Shown in pieces: positions 16,574-25,355 of a stretch of 64,000 nt of DNA. Both the position numbers and the translations under genes were made by a program. The first letter of the stretch is position 1. Each line of letters starts with the position of its first letter. The stretch is taken from the NCBI RefSeq assembly GCF_015163715.1, contig NZ_JADDUM010000037.1, positions 1 through 64,000 on the forward strand, read 5' to 3'. This DNA comes from Pseudomonas cyclaminis (lineage in GTDB: Bacteria > Pseudomonadota > Gammaproteobacteria > Pseudomonadales > Pseudomonadaceae). The notes below the pieces were generated by a model that worked only from the letters and a program-made list of their open reading frames with translations, did not search any database and had not been told where the DNA came from.

Positions 16574-17314
16574 ATGCCGTACGTGAAAAAAGCTCGTTTC
16601 AGTGTTTGGTTGATTCTGGTCTCGCTGGTCTGCTCCCAGGCCGTTGCCGGTGTAGTGATCACCGGGACTCGCCTGGTGTATCCGGCAAGTCAGCAGGAAA
16701 TCACGGTCAAACTCAACAATAACGGGCTCAAGCCAGCACTCGTGCAGGCATGGGTCGATACCGGGGATGTGCAGTCCAGCCCTACCAGTTCCAAGGCGCC
16801 GTTTGTGCTCTCGCCGCCGGTCTCCCGTATTGATCCGAACAAAGGCCAAAGCCTGCGCCTGATGTTTACCGGCGCTTCCTTGCCGGCCAATAAAGAGTCG
16901 GTGTTCTGGTTCAACATTCTGGAGATACCACCCAAAGCCGAAGGCCCGGTGGAAATGAATGTGCTGCAAATGGCCTTTCGGTCCCGGATCAAGATTTTCT
17001 ACCGCCCCGACAACCTGCCAGGCTCGGCCAGCGACGCGCCGCCACAAGTGGAGTGGAAAGTGGTTGCCGACGCCGCAGGCTATGCCTTGCGAGCCTTCAA
17101 CCCAACGGCTTATCACGTATCCCTGGTGGAGTTGACGTTGGTGGCCGGCACCCAGCGTTACGAGGCCGGCGGCGGTATGGTCGGCCCGGGTGAGAGCACC
17201 GTGTTTGCCTTGCCTGCTCTGAAGTCACCGCCGGGCGTTTCGGCACAGGTTGAGTTCAACGCGATCAACGATTACGGCGCCATTGTGCCGACCCGCCAGC
17301 CGCTCAAGCCCTGA
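16574..17314 (+). CDS. Periplasmic fimbrial chaperone (PapD/FimC-like)
   Basis: A 246-residue chaperone with signal peptide (cleavage near VAG). The two Ig-like domains are marked by GVVITGTRLVYPASQQEITVKLNN, the subunit-binding edge strand around SRIDPNKGQSLRLMFTG and SVFWFNILEIPPK. The C-terminal domain includes FNPTAYHVSLVEL. The start at 16574 has GAGGAG just upstream; the open frame to 16553 is not needed. It caps pilin subunits in the periplasm and delivers them to the usher. Confidence 0.92.
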   Translation: MPYVKKARFSVWLILVSLVCSQAVAGVVITGTRLVYPASQQEITVKLNNNGLKPALVQAWVDTGDVQSSPTSSKAPFVLSPPVSRIDPNKGQSLRLMFTGASLPANKESVFWFNILEIPPKAEGPVEMNVLQMAFRSRIKIFYRPDNLPGSASDAPPQVEWKVVADAAGYALRAFNPTAYHVSLVELTLVAGTQRYEAGGGMVGPGESTVFALPALKSPPGVSAQVEFNAINDYGAIVPTRQPLKP

Positions 17315-17348
17315 TCTTCACGCGACCGTTTCTGCGCACGAGTAACTT

Positions 17349-19946
17349 ATGACGACTATTCCACGCCTGGCCGAGCGCCCTCAGGTGCGCCCTCGTTTTG
17401 CCTTCAATCCAGTGACCGCAATGCTGATCAAAGCCCTGGCCATGTTGCCGGGTGTGATGATCGCTCAAGGGGTGTGGGCCGAAGACGTACAGTTCAACGA
17501 TGCTTTTTTGCCCGCAGGCTCCCGCAGCCTGGACCTGACTCCCTACGAGAAAGGCAACCCGGTCCTGCCCGGCGAGTATCGCGCAGACATGGCGATCAAC
17601 GGCAAGCTTGTCACTCGTCAGGATATTCGAATCAATGCGGCCCAGGACGGTAGCAATCCGATGGTCTGCTTCAACCGAAGCATGTTGGAACTGCTGGGTG
17701 TGGATATGCACAAGCTGTCGCCTGAAGCCTTGGCGAGCCTGGAAAGCGGGGCACCGTGCCTGGACATTGGCCTGTTGATCGACAGTGCCACTGCCAGTTT
17801 CTCGCCGTCGACGCAATTGCTGGACATCAGCATTCCGCAAATCGCCTTGCGTCGTGATGCCAGGGGTTATGTCAGCCCGGAGCTCTGGGACCGTGGCGTC
17901 ACCGCCGGCACCCTGAGCTACACCTTCAATGGCAACCACAACAGAACCGACTTCGGTAATTACGACTCGGCTTATCTGGGGCTGAACGCCGGCTTGAACC
18001 TGGGCGACTGGCGCTTGCGCCATAACGGCTCGATGAGCTGGCAGAAGGAAGCGGGGCAAAACTACCAGACCCTCAATACCTATGCACAGCGTGATGTCAC
18101 GAGCCTGCGCAGCCAACTCACCGTGGGCGAATCCAATACCAGTGGCGAGATTTTCGACACCCTGGCGTATCGCGGTGTGCAACTGGGCACGGACGATCGC
18201 ATGTTGCCTGAGTCACAGCGCGGTTATGCGCCCGTGATCCGGGGTATTGCCCGCACCGGAGCACGGGTTGCGGTCCGCCAGGCAGGCAATCTGCTTTATG
18301 AAACCACGGTGGCGCCTGGGGCCTTTGTGATTGATGACCTGTATTCCACCGGCTACGGCGGCGACCTGGACGTGACCGTTTATGAAGCCGATGGCAGTGA
18401 ACAACGCTTTATCGTGCCTTACGCCGCTGCGGCGCAATTGCTGCGTCCAGGCACTTCACGCTATAGCGTCACGGCCGGTGAGACCCGCAACAACTTCACC
18501 TCAAGCCAGGCCAGGTTGGTGCAGGGCACCTATCAGTTGGGCTTGAGCAATATCTTCACCGGCTATACCGGCGGCCAAGCCAGCGACGATTACCGTTCGC
18601 TGCTGGGTGGCTTGGCATTCAGTACGCCGATCGGCGCCATGTCGATAGACGTGACCCAGGCCCAGACCCAGTTCAAAGGCGGCCAGGACAGCGGCCAAAG
18701 TGTGCGCATGAGTTACAGCAAAAATATTCTGAGCACCGGCAGTAACTTTGCCGTGGCGGCAACACGCTTCTCCACGGAAAAATACCTCGACTTCAGTGGC
18801 GCCACGCTGTTGCTGGATGCTGAGCGCAACGGTATCGACACCAGCCTCTATGCCCGGCCACGCAGCCGCTTGTCCCTTAGCGCCAACCAGAGTCTGGGGC
18901 CTTGGGGGCAGGTGGCATTCAGCGGGTTCTCGCAAGACTACTGGAACCAGCCGGGGCGGGATGTGCAGTACCAGTTCAGCTACAACAAGCAGGCCGGACG
19001 GATCAGTTATGGCGTGAGTGCCAATCGCAGCCGAGTCGGCTTGGGGGAGATGGATAACAGCCTGTTATTCACTGTGAGCATGCCGCTGGAGTTTGGTTCT
19101 TCCACCAACCAGCCGCAATTGTCGATGCGTGTATTGCGCGACACCAACAGCCAATACAGCCAACAAGCGACCCTCAGCGGCAGCGCCGGCGTGGATCGCC
19201 AGTACAGCTACAGCCTGACCGGCGGCCATGAAGGAGCCACCAACTCTAACAGCACGTCGGTCAACGGCCAGTACACCGGGCCCAAAGCCATGGTCGGTGC
19301 GACGGTCAGCCGTGGCGAGGGTTATGACAGCCTGTCCCTGAATGCCAGTGGCAGTGTGGTCGCTCACCCTAACGGCGTGACGTTCACGCCTTATCGCGGT
19401 GAAACCCTGGCGGTGGTCACTGCCGAAGGCGCTGAGGGGGCCAAAGTGGTTGGCTTCCCTGGTCTCAAGCTCGACGGCCGGGGTAATGCGGTGGTGCCGT
19501 ACCTGCGCCCTTATGAGCTGAACGAGGTCGCCATTGACCCGATAGGCACCTCGCTGAACGTCGAACTCAATGAGACCAGCCAGCAAGTAGCGCCGCGCGC
19601 CGGTGCAGTGGTGGCCCTCAAGTACGGCACCCGCAATGGCCAGGCCCTGCTGCTCAACGTGACCCTGAGCGATGGCAGCCCGCTACCGTTCGGCGCCAGC
19701 GTGATGGATGACCGTGGCGTGTCGGTAGGGGTGGTCGGGCAGGGCGGGCAATTGTATGCACGGGTCAAGGACGGTGCCCGCAGACTCTTGATCAACTGGG
19801 GTAGTCAGGCCAGTCAGCAATGTGCATTGCCATTGCCTCCCGGCACCAGCGATGGCAAGCAACTGCGACAGGTAGATGCGGTGTGTTCAGTCGGTCAATC
19901 AGATAATCGCGTTGCTTCTGTGAGCAGTGCAGGAGAGCAAAAATGA
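17349..19946 (+). CDS. Outer-membrane fimbrial usher (FimD/PapC-like)
   Basis: An 865-residue usher of normal length. A signal peptide (cleavage after VWA) is followed by the N-terminal chaperone-binding domain (VQFNDAFLPAGSRSLDLTPYEKGNPVLPGEYRADMAINGK), the 24-strand barrel with plug (ARTGARVAVRQAGNLLYETTVAPGAFVIDDLY ... GGDLDVTVYEADGSEQRF) and C-terminal domains (PFGASVMDDRGVSVGVVGQGGQLYARV). The only cysteine pair near the end (CALPLP ... VCSVG) is typical. Its TGA overlaps the adhesin ATG by 2 nt. Confidence 0.95.
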   Translation: MTTIPRLAERPQVRPRFAFNPVTAMLIKALAMLPGVMIAQGVWAEDVQFNDAFLPAGSRSLDLTPYEKGNPVLPGEYRADMAINGKLVTRQDIRINAAQDGSNPMVCFNRSMLELLGVDMHKLSPEALASLESGAPCLDIGLLIDSATASFSPSTQLLDISIPQIALRRDARGYVSPELWDRGVTAGTLSYTFNGNHNRTDFGNYDSAYLGLNAGLNLGDWRLRHNGSMSWQKEAGQNYQTLNTYAQRDVTSLRSQLTVGESNTSGEIFDTLAYRGVQLGTDDRMLPESQRGYAPVIRGIARTGARVAVRQAGNLLYETTVAPGAFVIDDLYSTGYGGDLDVTVYEADGSEQRFIVPYAAAAQLLRPGTSRYSVTAGETRNNFTSSQARLVQGTYQLGLSNIFTGYTGGQASDDYRSLLGGLAFSTPIGAMSIDVTQAQTQFKGGQDSGQSVRMSYSKNILSTGSNFAVAATRFSTEKYLDFSGATLLLDAERNGIDTSLYARPRSRLSLSANQSLGPWGQVAFSGFSQDYWNQPGRDVQYQFSYNKQAGRISYGVSANRSRVGLGEMDNSLLFTVSMPLEFGSSTNQPQLSMRVLRDTNSQYSQQATLSGSAGVDRQYSYSLTGGHEGATNSNSTSVNGQYTGPKAMVGATVSRGEGYDSLSLNASGSVVAHPNGVTFTPYRGETLAVVTAEGAEGAKVVGFPGLKLDGRGNAVVPYLRPYELNEVAIDPIGTSLNVELNETSQQVAPRAGAVVALKYGTRNGQALLLNVTLSDGSPLPFGASVMDDRGVSVGVVGQGGQLYARVKDGARRLLINWGSQASQQCALPLPPGTSDGKQLRQVDAVCSVGQSDNRVASVSSAGEQK

Positions 19947-21034
19947 TGGTGTTTAAACGTGTATTCACAGTGGCCGCGTTGTCACTGGTAGCGGGCGCAG
20001 CGATGGCTGAGTGCAATTACTTAACCCCCGCCGGCAGTCTGGTTCGCACCCAGCCGTTGTTGGGTGGCAACCTGACGGTGGGCCGCGATGTGCCCTTGGG
20101 TGCGGAGATCTATCGGCAAACCTTCACGTCGTCGGCCAACTTCACGATCAGTTGTTCGGCCGGCATTTATAACATTGAGACGCGACGCTCGTTGCCTGTC
20201 ACGCCTTTGCCGTTGTCCAACTGGGCTGGGACACCCTATGGCGGTCACGTGTATCAGACCGGGGTGCCCGGAATCGGCGTGGCCCTTTGGTATGCGGGCA
20301 ACGCCATGCCTTTTTCCCTGAACACCACCAATTGTGGCGGCGGGACGAATGCGTGCAACGTGAATATTACCGGCCCTCTGGCCTTTGACATGTCATTCAT
20401 AAAAATCGGTGACGTCTCTCCCGGGACGATACAGGGCTCATCCTTGCCGACCATGACCCAGTCTCGCGTCAGCAGCAATAACCTGGAGGTTCAACGCGTC
20501 AACTTTTCCGGCAGCATCAACATCGTGTCGCGCACCTGTTCCACACCGGACGTCAACGTGCCGATGGGCAGCCATATGCTCAACGCGTTCTCCGGTCTTA
20601 ATTCCTTTACGCCGTGGAAAGATTATTCCATCGCGCTGAACAATTGCCCGGCGTTCAACGGGTATTACCAGACCACCGGCCCTCGTTGGGCCAGTGACGG
20701 CACGGCCAGCAACCTCGACTCGCGCAAGAATAACGTGCTGCAAGTGCGCCTCGATCCAACCCGCACGCCGCTCAATGCCGCCCTGGGCATCCTGAGCCTG
20801 AACCCCAGTGCTCCCGGCAATGATCCCGCCGCCACGGGCGTGGGTGTCCAAGTGGCTGACAATGCGGGCACGCCAATGCCGCTGGCCACGTTGCGCGCCA
20901 GTGGCATCACCACGCGCGCCCAGGAAGGAGCCAGCTACAGCATTGCGCTGAAGGCCCGCTACATTCAGACCGCAAGCAGCGTCACTGCCGGCCCGGCGAA
21001 TGCCACGGCCACGTTCACCATCAATTACTACTGA
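19943..21034 (+). CDS. Putative two-domain fimbrial tip adhesin
   Basis: A 363-residue secreted protein; the signal peptide ends at AMA before ECNYL. Its length, last position in the chaperone-usher block and C-terminal pilin-like sequence (ATATFTINYY) fit a tip adhesin: an N-terminal receptor-binding domain (about 25-190) with paired cysteines (NCGGGTNAC) and a C-terminal pilin domain starting near VNFSGSINIVSRTCSTPDVNV. AGGAG lies 8-9 nt before the ATG. The receptor is unknown, and the lectin part does not match a family I can name. Confidence 0.82.
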   Translation: MMVFKRVFTVAALSLVAGAAMAECNYLTPAGSLVRTQPLLGGNLTVGRDVPLGAEIYRQTFTSSANFTISCSAGIYNIETRRSLPVTPLPLSNWAGTPYGGHVYQTGVPGIGVALWYAGNAMPFSLNTTNCGGGTNACNVNITGPLAFDMSFIKIGDVSPGTIQGSSLPTMTQSRVSSNNLEVQRVNFSGSINIVSRTCSTPDVNVPMGSHMLNAFSGLNSFTPWKDYSIALNNCPAFNGYYQTTGPRWASDGTASNLDSRKNNVLQVRLDPTRTPLNAALGILSLNPSAPGNDPAATGVGVQVADNAGTPMPLATLRASGITTRAQEGASYSIALKARYIQTASSVTAGPANATATFTINYY

Positions 21035-21051
21035 GCCCCTGGAGGGTGTTC

Positions 21052-21081
21052 GAAAACTTCCTCAAGACTTCGGAGGTTTTC
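21052..21081. promoter_or_regulatory. Stem-loop in the leader of the second REC-EAL gene
   Basis: GAAAACTTCC and GGAGGTTTTC form a 10-bp inverted repeat (9 paired) with a 10-nt loop, 18 bp after the adhesin stop and 64 bp before the next ATG. No T tract follows. It may be a partial terminator, an RNA processing site, or an operator; its AACTTCCT half recalls the TTCCT motif seen upstream in the locus. Confidence 0.4.
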
Positions 21082-21144
21082 ACGCAAATTGTCCTGATCA
21101 ATTGCGCACCTTCATGCCTCCTATTAGCCCGCGAGAGTGCCGTT

Positions 21145-22371
21145 ATGTCCTTCCTATCGCTTCGGGTACTGGTACTCGAAGATCACCTTTTTCAACGCTC
21201 GGTGGCCGTCAATCTGCTCAAGAAAATGGGCTGCGGTGAAGTCCTGGAGGCGGGAGATGGCGCTGAAGCGCTTGCTGTGCTGAAAGAGACAGGCCCCGTG
21301 GACGTGGTGGTGTGTGACCTGCAGATGGATGGCATGGACGGTCTGCAGTTCATTCAACGCATCAGTGCGACGGGCCAAGTCGGGGCAATCATCATCAGTA
21401 GCGGCCTGCCGGGCGACATCCGTCGCGCCGTCAGCCAGATGGGCGCGCTGCTCGACGTGAACGTGCTGGGGAATCTCGGCAAACCTTTGCAATTGGAGAC
21501 GTTGCAGCCGTTGCTTCAGATGGCTTTGCACTCCCGGACCGTAACTCCCCGGGCGCTGCCGGGATGGGAATTGGCCGACGAACAACAGGTGCGCCGAGCC
21601 ATTCTGGACCAACAACTGGAAGCCTATTACCAACCCAAGTTCGATTTGCGCAGCGGCGCCGTGACCGGTGTAGAAGTGCTAGCTCGTTGGAATCATCCCA
21701 TTCTGGGCGTCCTGTCACCGGCGGTATTCCTGCCGGCGTTGGAGCGTGCCGGTCTGCTCGACGCGCTCCTGTTTAGCATGATGCAACAAGCGCTGGCCGT
21801 TCAATGTCGCGCTTTGGATCAGGGTATGGCCCTGAATGTGGCTTTCAACCTGCAAACAGCACAGTTGGCTGAGGTGGGTCTGCCCATGCGCATCAAGCGG
21901 ATACTGGCCAGCTACCAGACACCTTACGCCAGCGTAACCTTCGAACTGACCGAGAGCGGTTTGCTGGAGGTCCCGGCGGTCTCCCTGGAAAACCTGGTGC
22001 GCTTGCGCATGATGGGTTGCCGTTTGTCGATCGATGACTTCGGTGCCGGGTTCTCTTCGTTGCAGCGTCTGTGCCAGTTGCCCTTTAACGAAATCAAACT
22101 CGACGCAGAATTCGTCCGAGGTTTGCTGCACGAGCCGCGCTGCCGGGCGGTGATCGAAAGCACCCTCGCGTTGGGGCGCACCCTTGGCATGTCTGTGGTG
22201 ATCGAGGGAATTGAAACCGCCGAGCAGCGTCAGGCATTGCTTGAGTTGGGCTGTATCCAAGGGCAGGGGTATTGGCATGCACGGCCCATGAATGGCGCCG
22301 ATCTGCTGCGCTGGTTGCAACGCAGTGCCGAACGCCCGTTATCCACGACCTTTGCCGGAAGCTGCCCATGA
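21145..22371 (+). CDS. Response regulator with EAL phosphodiesterase domain (RocR/PvrR-like)
   Basis: A 408-residue paralogue of the protein at 10106, with intact key residues. The receiver (5-125) has acidic pair LVLEDH, acceptor Asp58 (VVCDLQMDGMDGL), IISSG and Lys in LGKPLQL. The EAL domain has GVEVLARWNHP, NLQTAQL, FELTESGLLE, SIDDFGAGFSSLQRL, EIKLDAEF, VIEGIETAEQ and QGYWHARPM. It should hydrolyse c-di-GMP under phosphorylation control, probably by the locus kinase. It follows the adhesin by 110 bp and overlaps the pseudo-receiver by 4 bp. Confidence 0.92.
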   Translation: MSFLSLRVLVLEDHLFQRSVAVNLLKKMGCGEVLEAGDGAEALAVLKETGPVDVVVCDLQMDGMDGLQFIQRISATGQVGAIIISSGLPGDIRRAVSQMGALLDVNVLGNLGKPLQLETLQPLLQMALHSRTVTPRALPGWELADEQQVRRAILDQQLEAYYQPKFDLRSGAVTGVEVLARWNHPILGVLSPAVFLPALERAGLLDALLFSMMQQALAVQCRALDQGMALNVAFNLQTAQLAEVGLPMRIKRILASYQTPYASVTFELTESGLLEVPAVSLENLVRLRMMGCRLSIDDFGAGFSSLQRLCQLPFNEIKLDAEFVRGLLHEPRCRAVIESTLALGRTLGMSVVIEGIETAEQRQALLELGCIQGQGYWHARPMNGADLLRWLQRSAERPLSTTFAGSCP

Positions 22372-22769
22372 TCAACAAAGCGTTGCGCATCATGATCGTC
22401 GATCCCGAGCACGTTCAGCGGCTGCGCCTGGAGCAGGATTTCAACCGCCAGGGCTATTACGCCATTGCGCCGGTATCGGGTTTGGACGACATGGTCACCC
22501 TGCTGGATTATGGCGACCGTGGTTTTGACTGGGTACTGATCAACGCCAACCTGAACCTGGAAGCGGGAGGCGACTTACAAACGTACTGCCTTGATCAGCC
22601 CCTGATGCGACAGGTTTGTATCTACGACCTGGCGCCGCAACGGCTGGCGATCCTGGACGCGACGATCAAAGGTAGGCGCGTGTTCAATGCGGTGCAACTG
22701 CCGGAAGGGGCGCCCATCGGCCCGTTTGTGAGTGCCGCTGCTTCAGCCTGTCTATCAGTCATTCCTTAA
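22368..22769 (+). CDS. Stand-alone pseudo-receiver protein
   Basis: A 133-residue protein whose ATGA overlap with the REC-EAL gene implies translational coupling. The opening LRIMIVDPEHVQRLRLEQDF is the beta1-alpha1 region of a receiver. The acceptor-position residue is Asn59 (DWVLINANLNLEAGG) instead of Asp, and only one acidic residue remains in the first loop. The fold length fits a single CheY-like domain without output. It may act as a phosphorylation-independent partner or titrator in the pathway. No precise family recognised; the receiver call rests on the pattern. Confidence 0.7.
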   Translation: MINKALRIMIVDPEHVQRLRLEQDFNRQGYYAIAPVSGLDDMVTLLDYGDRGFDWVLINANLNLEAGGDLQTYCLDQPLMRQVCIYDLAPQRLAILDATIKGRRVFNAVQLPEGAPIGPFVSAAASACLSVIP

Positions 22770-22800
22770 AGCGACGAAATACCTAAAGTCTGCCCGCGAA

Positions 22801-22842
22801 ATGTCGACTACTGGGTAATAACCCAAGAAGGTACGTCGACAT
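22801..22842 (+). promoter_or_regulatory. Leader hairpin enclosing RBS and start of the small fimbrial gene
   Basis: ATGTCGAC (22801-22808) and GTCGACAT (22835-22842) are perfectly complementary. Just inside, TAC pairs with GTA, and TGGGT pairs with ACCCA around AATA. The right arm contains the first two bases of the start codon at 22841, and the ribosome-binding sequence AGAAGG lies in the internal bulge. Folding would limit ribosome access, so a translational switch or autoregulation is plausible (inference). Confidence 0.5.
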
Positions 22843-23200
22843 GAACAGTATGCGTATGACCGTGCTTACAGGCGTCGTTGCGGTATGGGGGGGCACCTGC
22901 ATGGCTGCATCCCAAGGTGTCATTCACTTTAGCGGCAGCATCGTCGAGCAGGGGTGCTCGACGTCGGCGAGCAGCGGCTCGATGATGGAATTGAAGGGTT
23001 GCCCTGTGGCAAGCCGTGGCAGTCAGTTCGACGTACGGCCGGTCACCACGGTCAACGCCGTGGGCAATGCCTCGGGCAACGTGAGGCTGGTGGCCGACAG
23101 CGGCAGCGGGCGATATTACGACCAGCGGTATCTGGTGGTAGACAGCACCGGCAAGCCCATTCAGTCGGGGAACTATGTGGTCACCGTGACCGCACCGTGA
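22841..23200 (+). CDS. Small pilin-like fimbrial protein
   Basis: A 119-residue secreted protein; signal peptide to about residue 22 (GGTCMA). The mature start ASQGVIHFSGSIVEQGCSTSAS resembles the pilin donor strand plus first cysteine, and a second Cys is present (LKGCPVA). At under 100 mature residues it is far shorter than normal pilins (150-170) and the C-terminus lacks the usual aromatic zipper. It may be a minor subunit, a pilus-length terminator or a periplasmic accessory protein. AAGAAGG precedes the ATG inside a hairpin. Confidence 0.7.
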   Translation: MNSMRMTVLTGVVAVWGGTCMAASQGVIHFSGSIVEQGCSTSASSGSMMELKGCPVASRGSQFDVRPVTTVNAVGNASGNVRLVADSGSGRYYDQRYLVVDSTGKPIQSGNYVVTVTAP

Positions 23201-23323
23201 CAAAACTGAAGGTATTTTGAGGGGGATGAGCGTCAACAGCCGGCCGAGAAACCTATAGAATGTCGGGCGGCGGCGCTTGTCCTGGGTGGCCGCTCGATCA
23301 TCGCCAGAGTACCTCGCCCTTCA

Positions 23324-24508
23324 ATGAGCATTTCAGCCGCAACCCCCCAAGCCAATTGGCAACCGGTCATCGCCCTCGCGCTGGCCGCGTTTGTGTTCAA
23401 TACCACCGAATTCGTACCGGTCGGCCTGCTCAGCGCCATCGGTGCGAGCTTCGACATGCCCGTGTCCAGCGTCGGCCTGATGCTCACCATCTACGCCTGG
23501 ATCGTATCCCTGACCTCGCTGCCGGTGATGCTGCTGACGCGCAACGTCGAGCGGCGCAAATTGCTGATCGTGCTGTTCGGCATGTTTATCGTCAGCCATA
23601 TCCTCTCCAGCGTCGCCAACAGTTTTGGCTTGCTGATGGTCAGCCGCGTCGGCATTGCCTTGTCCCATGCGTTGTTCTGGTCGATCACCGCGTCCCTGGC
23701 GGTGCGCCTGGCGCCGGAAGGCAAGCAGGTGCAGGCCCTGGGGTTGCTGGCGACCGGTACGTCCTTGGCGATGGTGTTGGGGATTCCCCTGGGTCGCCTG
23801 CTCGGCGAGGCCATGGGCTGGCGCACCACCTTCCTGGTCATCGGTGTTTTCGCGGCCGGGCTGGTGTTCTGGCTGGCGCGCACCTTGCCGCCGTTACCGA
23901 GCCAGAACTCCGGCTCCCTGCGCAGCCTGCCGCTGCTGTTCAAGCGCCCGGCGCTGGTGGCGCTCTACGTGCTGACGGCGCTCACGGTGACTGCGCAATT
24001 CACCGCCTACAGCTATATCGAACCCTTCGTCGAAGGCGTGGCCGGCATGGATGGCGGCGCCGTGACCCTGATCCTGCTGGTCTTCGGCGGCGCGGGCATC
24101 ATCGGCTCGTTGCTGTTCAGCCTGGTGCACCGCTTCAACCCGCACCTGTTCGTGGTCGGCGCAGTGTTTATCCTCGCCGCGTGCCTGACGCTGATGCTGC
24201 CCTTGAGCGGCGCCGAGTCGTACCTGGTGATCCTGAGCATCTTCTGGGGCATGGCGATCATGGGCTTCGGCCTGGCCATGCAATCGAAGGTGCTGGTACT
24301 GGCGCCGGACGCCACGGATGTGGCCATGGCGATGTTCTCCGGCATCTACAACATCGGCATCGGCGGCGGCGCCCTGATGGGCAGCTGGGTCGGCAGCCAC
24401 TTCGGCTTCGCCTGGATCGGCGTGGCGGGCGGGTTGCTGGCGGCGGTGGCGTTGGCGGGGTATTGCCTGGCGATTCGCAGGTTTGGGACGGGTGTGGCGC
24501 ATCACTGA
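23324..24508 (+). CDS. sotB: Sugar efflux MFS transporter SotB
   Basis: A 394-residue, 12-segment major facilitator. Long stretches match the E. coli SotB pattern: [117 protein letters not shown] and [22 protein letters not shown]. It exports arabinose/IPTG-like sugars in E. coli. It is monocistronic here, between the fimbrial locus and aqpZ. The start ATG 23324 has only a weak upstream purine stretch. Confidence 0.93.
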   Translation: MSISAATPQANWQPVIALALAAFVFNTTEFVPVGLLSAIGASFDMPVSSVGLMLTIYAWIVSLTSLPVMLLTRNVERRKLLIVLFGMFIVSHILSSVANSFGLLMVSRVGIALSHALFWSITASLAVRLAPEGKQVQALGLLATGTSLAMVLGIPLGRLLGEAMGWRTTFLVIGVFAAGLVFWLARTLPPLPSQNSGSLRSLPLLFKRPALVALYVLTALTVTAQFTAYSYIEPFVEGVAGMDGGAVTLILLVFGGAGIIGSLLFSLVHRFNPHLFVVGAVFILAACLTLMLPLSGAESYLVILSIFWGMAIMGFGLAMQSKVLVLAPDATDVAMAMFSGIYNIGIGGGALMGSWVGSHFGFAWIGVAGGLLAAVALAGYCLAIRRFGTGVAHH

Positions 24509-24634
24509 GGCGCCAAGCGCCACCCGTAAAGAACCAGACAAGTCTTACACCCCCCTTTGATACCCATTGCTACCGTCGCCCGGGACCGTCCACGTCCCTG
24601 TGGTGACGGCACTTGAACAGCAATGGAGTCACGT

Positions 24635-25330
24635 GTGCAAAAACGATTGACCGCAGAGTTCCTGGGTACTTTCTGGCTGACGTTCGGCGGCTGTGGCAGC
24701 GCCATTCTGGCGGCGGCATTTCCCGAGTTGGGCATTGGTTTTGCCGGGGTGTCCCTGGCATTCGGCCTCACCGTCCTGACCATGGCCTACGCGGTAGGCG
24801 GTATCTCCGGCGGCCATTTCAACCCGGCGGTGACTATCGGCCTGTGGGCCGGGCGCCGTGTGTGCGCGGCTTATGTGCTGCCGTATATCGCGGCGCAGGT
24901 GATTGGGGCTATTGCGGCGGCTGCGGCGCTGTACGTGATTGCCAACGGCCAGCCCGGTTTCGAAGTGGGTGGTTTCGCCGCCAACGGCTACGGCGAACTG
25001 AGTCCGGGGCTGTTCGATATGAAGGCCGCATTATTGGCTGAGGTGATCGCGACGTTCTTCTTTGTGCTGATCATCATGCGCGTGACCGCACCGGGCGCGG
25101 TCGCGGGTTTTGCGCCGATTGCCATCGGCCTGGCACTGACCTTGATCCACTTGATCCTGATCCCGGTGACCAACACTTCGGTGAATCCTGCGCGCAGCAC
25201 CGGTCCGGCGCTGTTCGCCGGCGGCGAGTACCTGTCGCAGCTCTGGTTGTTCTGGGTGGCGCCCATCGTAGGTGGCGTGCTGGGCGCCTTGGCGGCACGT
25301 GGGTTTACGGTAAACGAACCAGCGCGCTGA
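24635..25330 (+). CDS. aqpZ: Aquaporin Z
   Basis: A water channel of six membrane segments with both NPA boxes ([10 protein letters not shown] and [13 protein letters not shown]) and the AqpZ opening [25 protein letters not shown] chose the GTG at 24635 because GGAG lies 6 nt upstream; the in-frame ATG at 24623 overlaps that Shine-Dalgarno sequence. The selectivity-filter region includes the His of [13 protein letters not shown] and the Arg after the second NPA, typical of water-specific aquaporins. Confidence 0.93.
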   Translation: MQKRLTAEFLGTFWLTFGGCGSAILAAAFPELGIGFAGVSLAFGLTVLTMAYAVGGISGGHFNPAVTIGLWAGRRVCAAYVLPYIAAQVIGAIAAAAALYVIANGQPGFEVGGFAANGYGELSPGLFDMKAALLAEVIATFFFVLIIMRVTAPGAVAGFAPIAIGLALTLIHLILIPVTNTSVNPARSTGPALFAGGEYLSQLWLFWVAPIVGGVLGALAARGFTVNEPAR

Positions 25331-25355
25331 GGGCGCGCTTCCCAGGTGGGCTGCG

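Noticed and set aside
10106-22371. The EVL variant of the EAL motif as evidence that both phosphodiesterases are inactive
   Set aside because: EVL in place of EAL is common among active EAL proteins; only the EGIGT change and receiver losses in the first protein were kept as signs of degeneracy.
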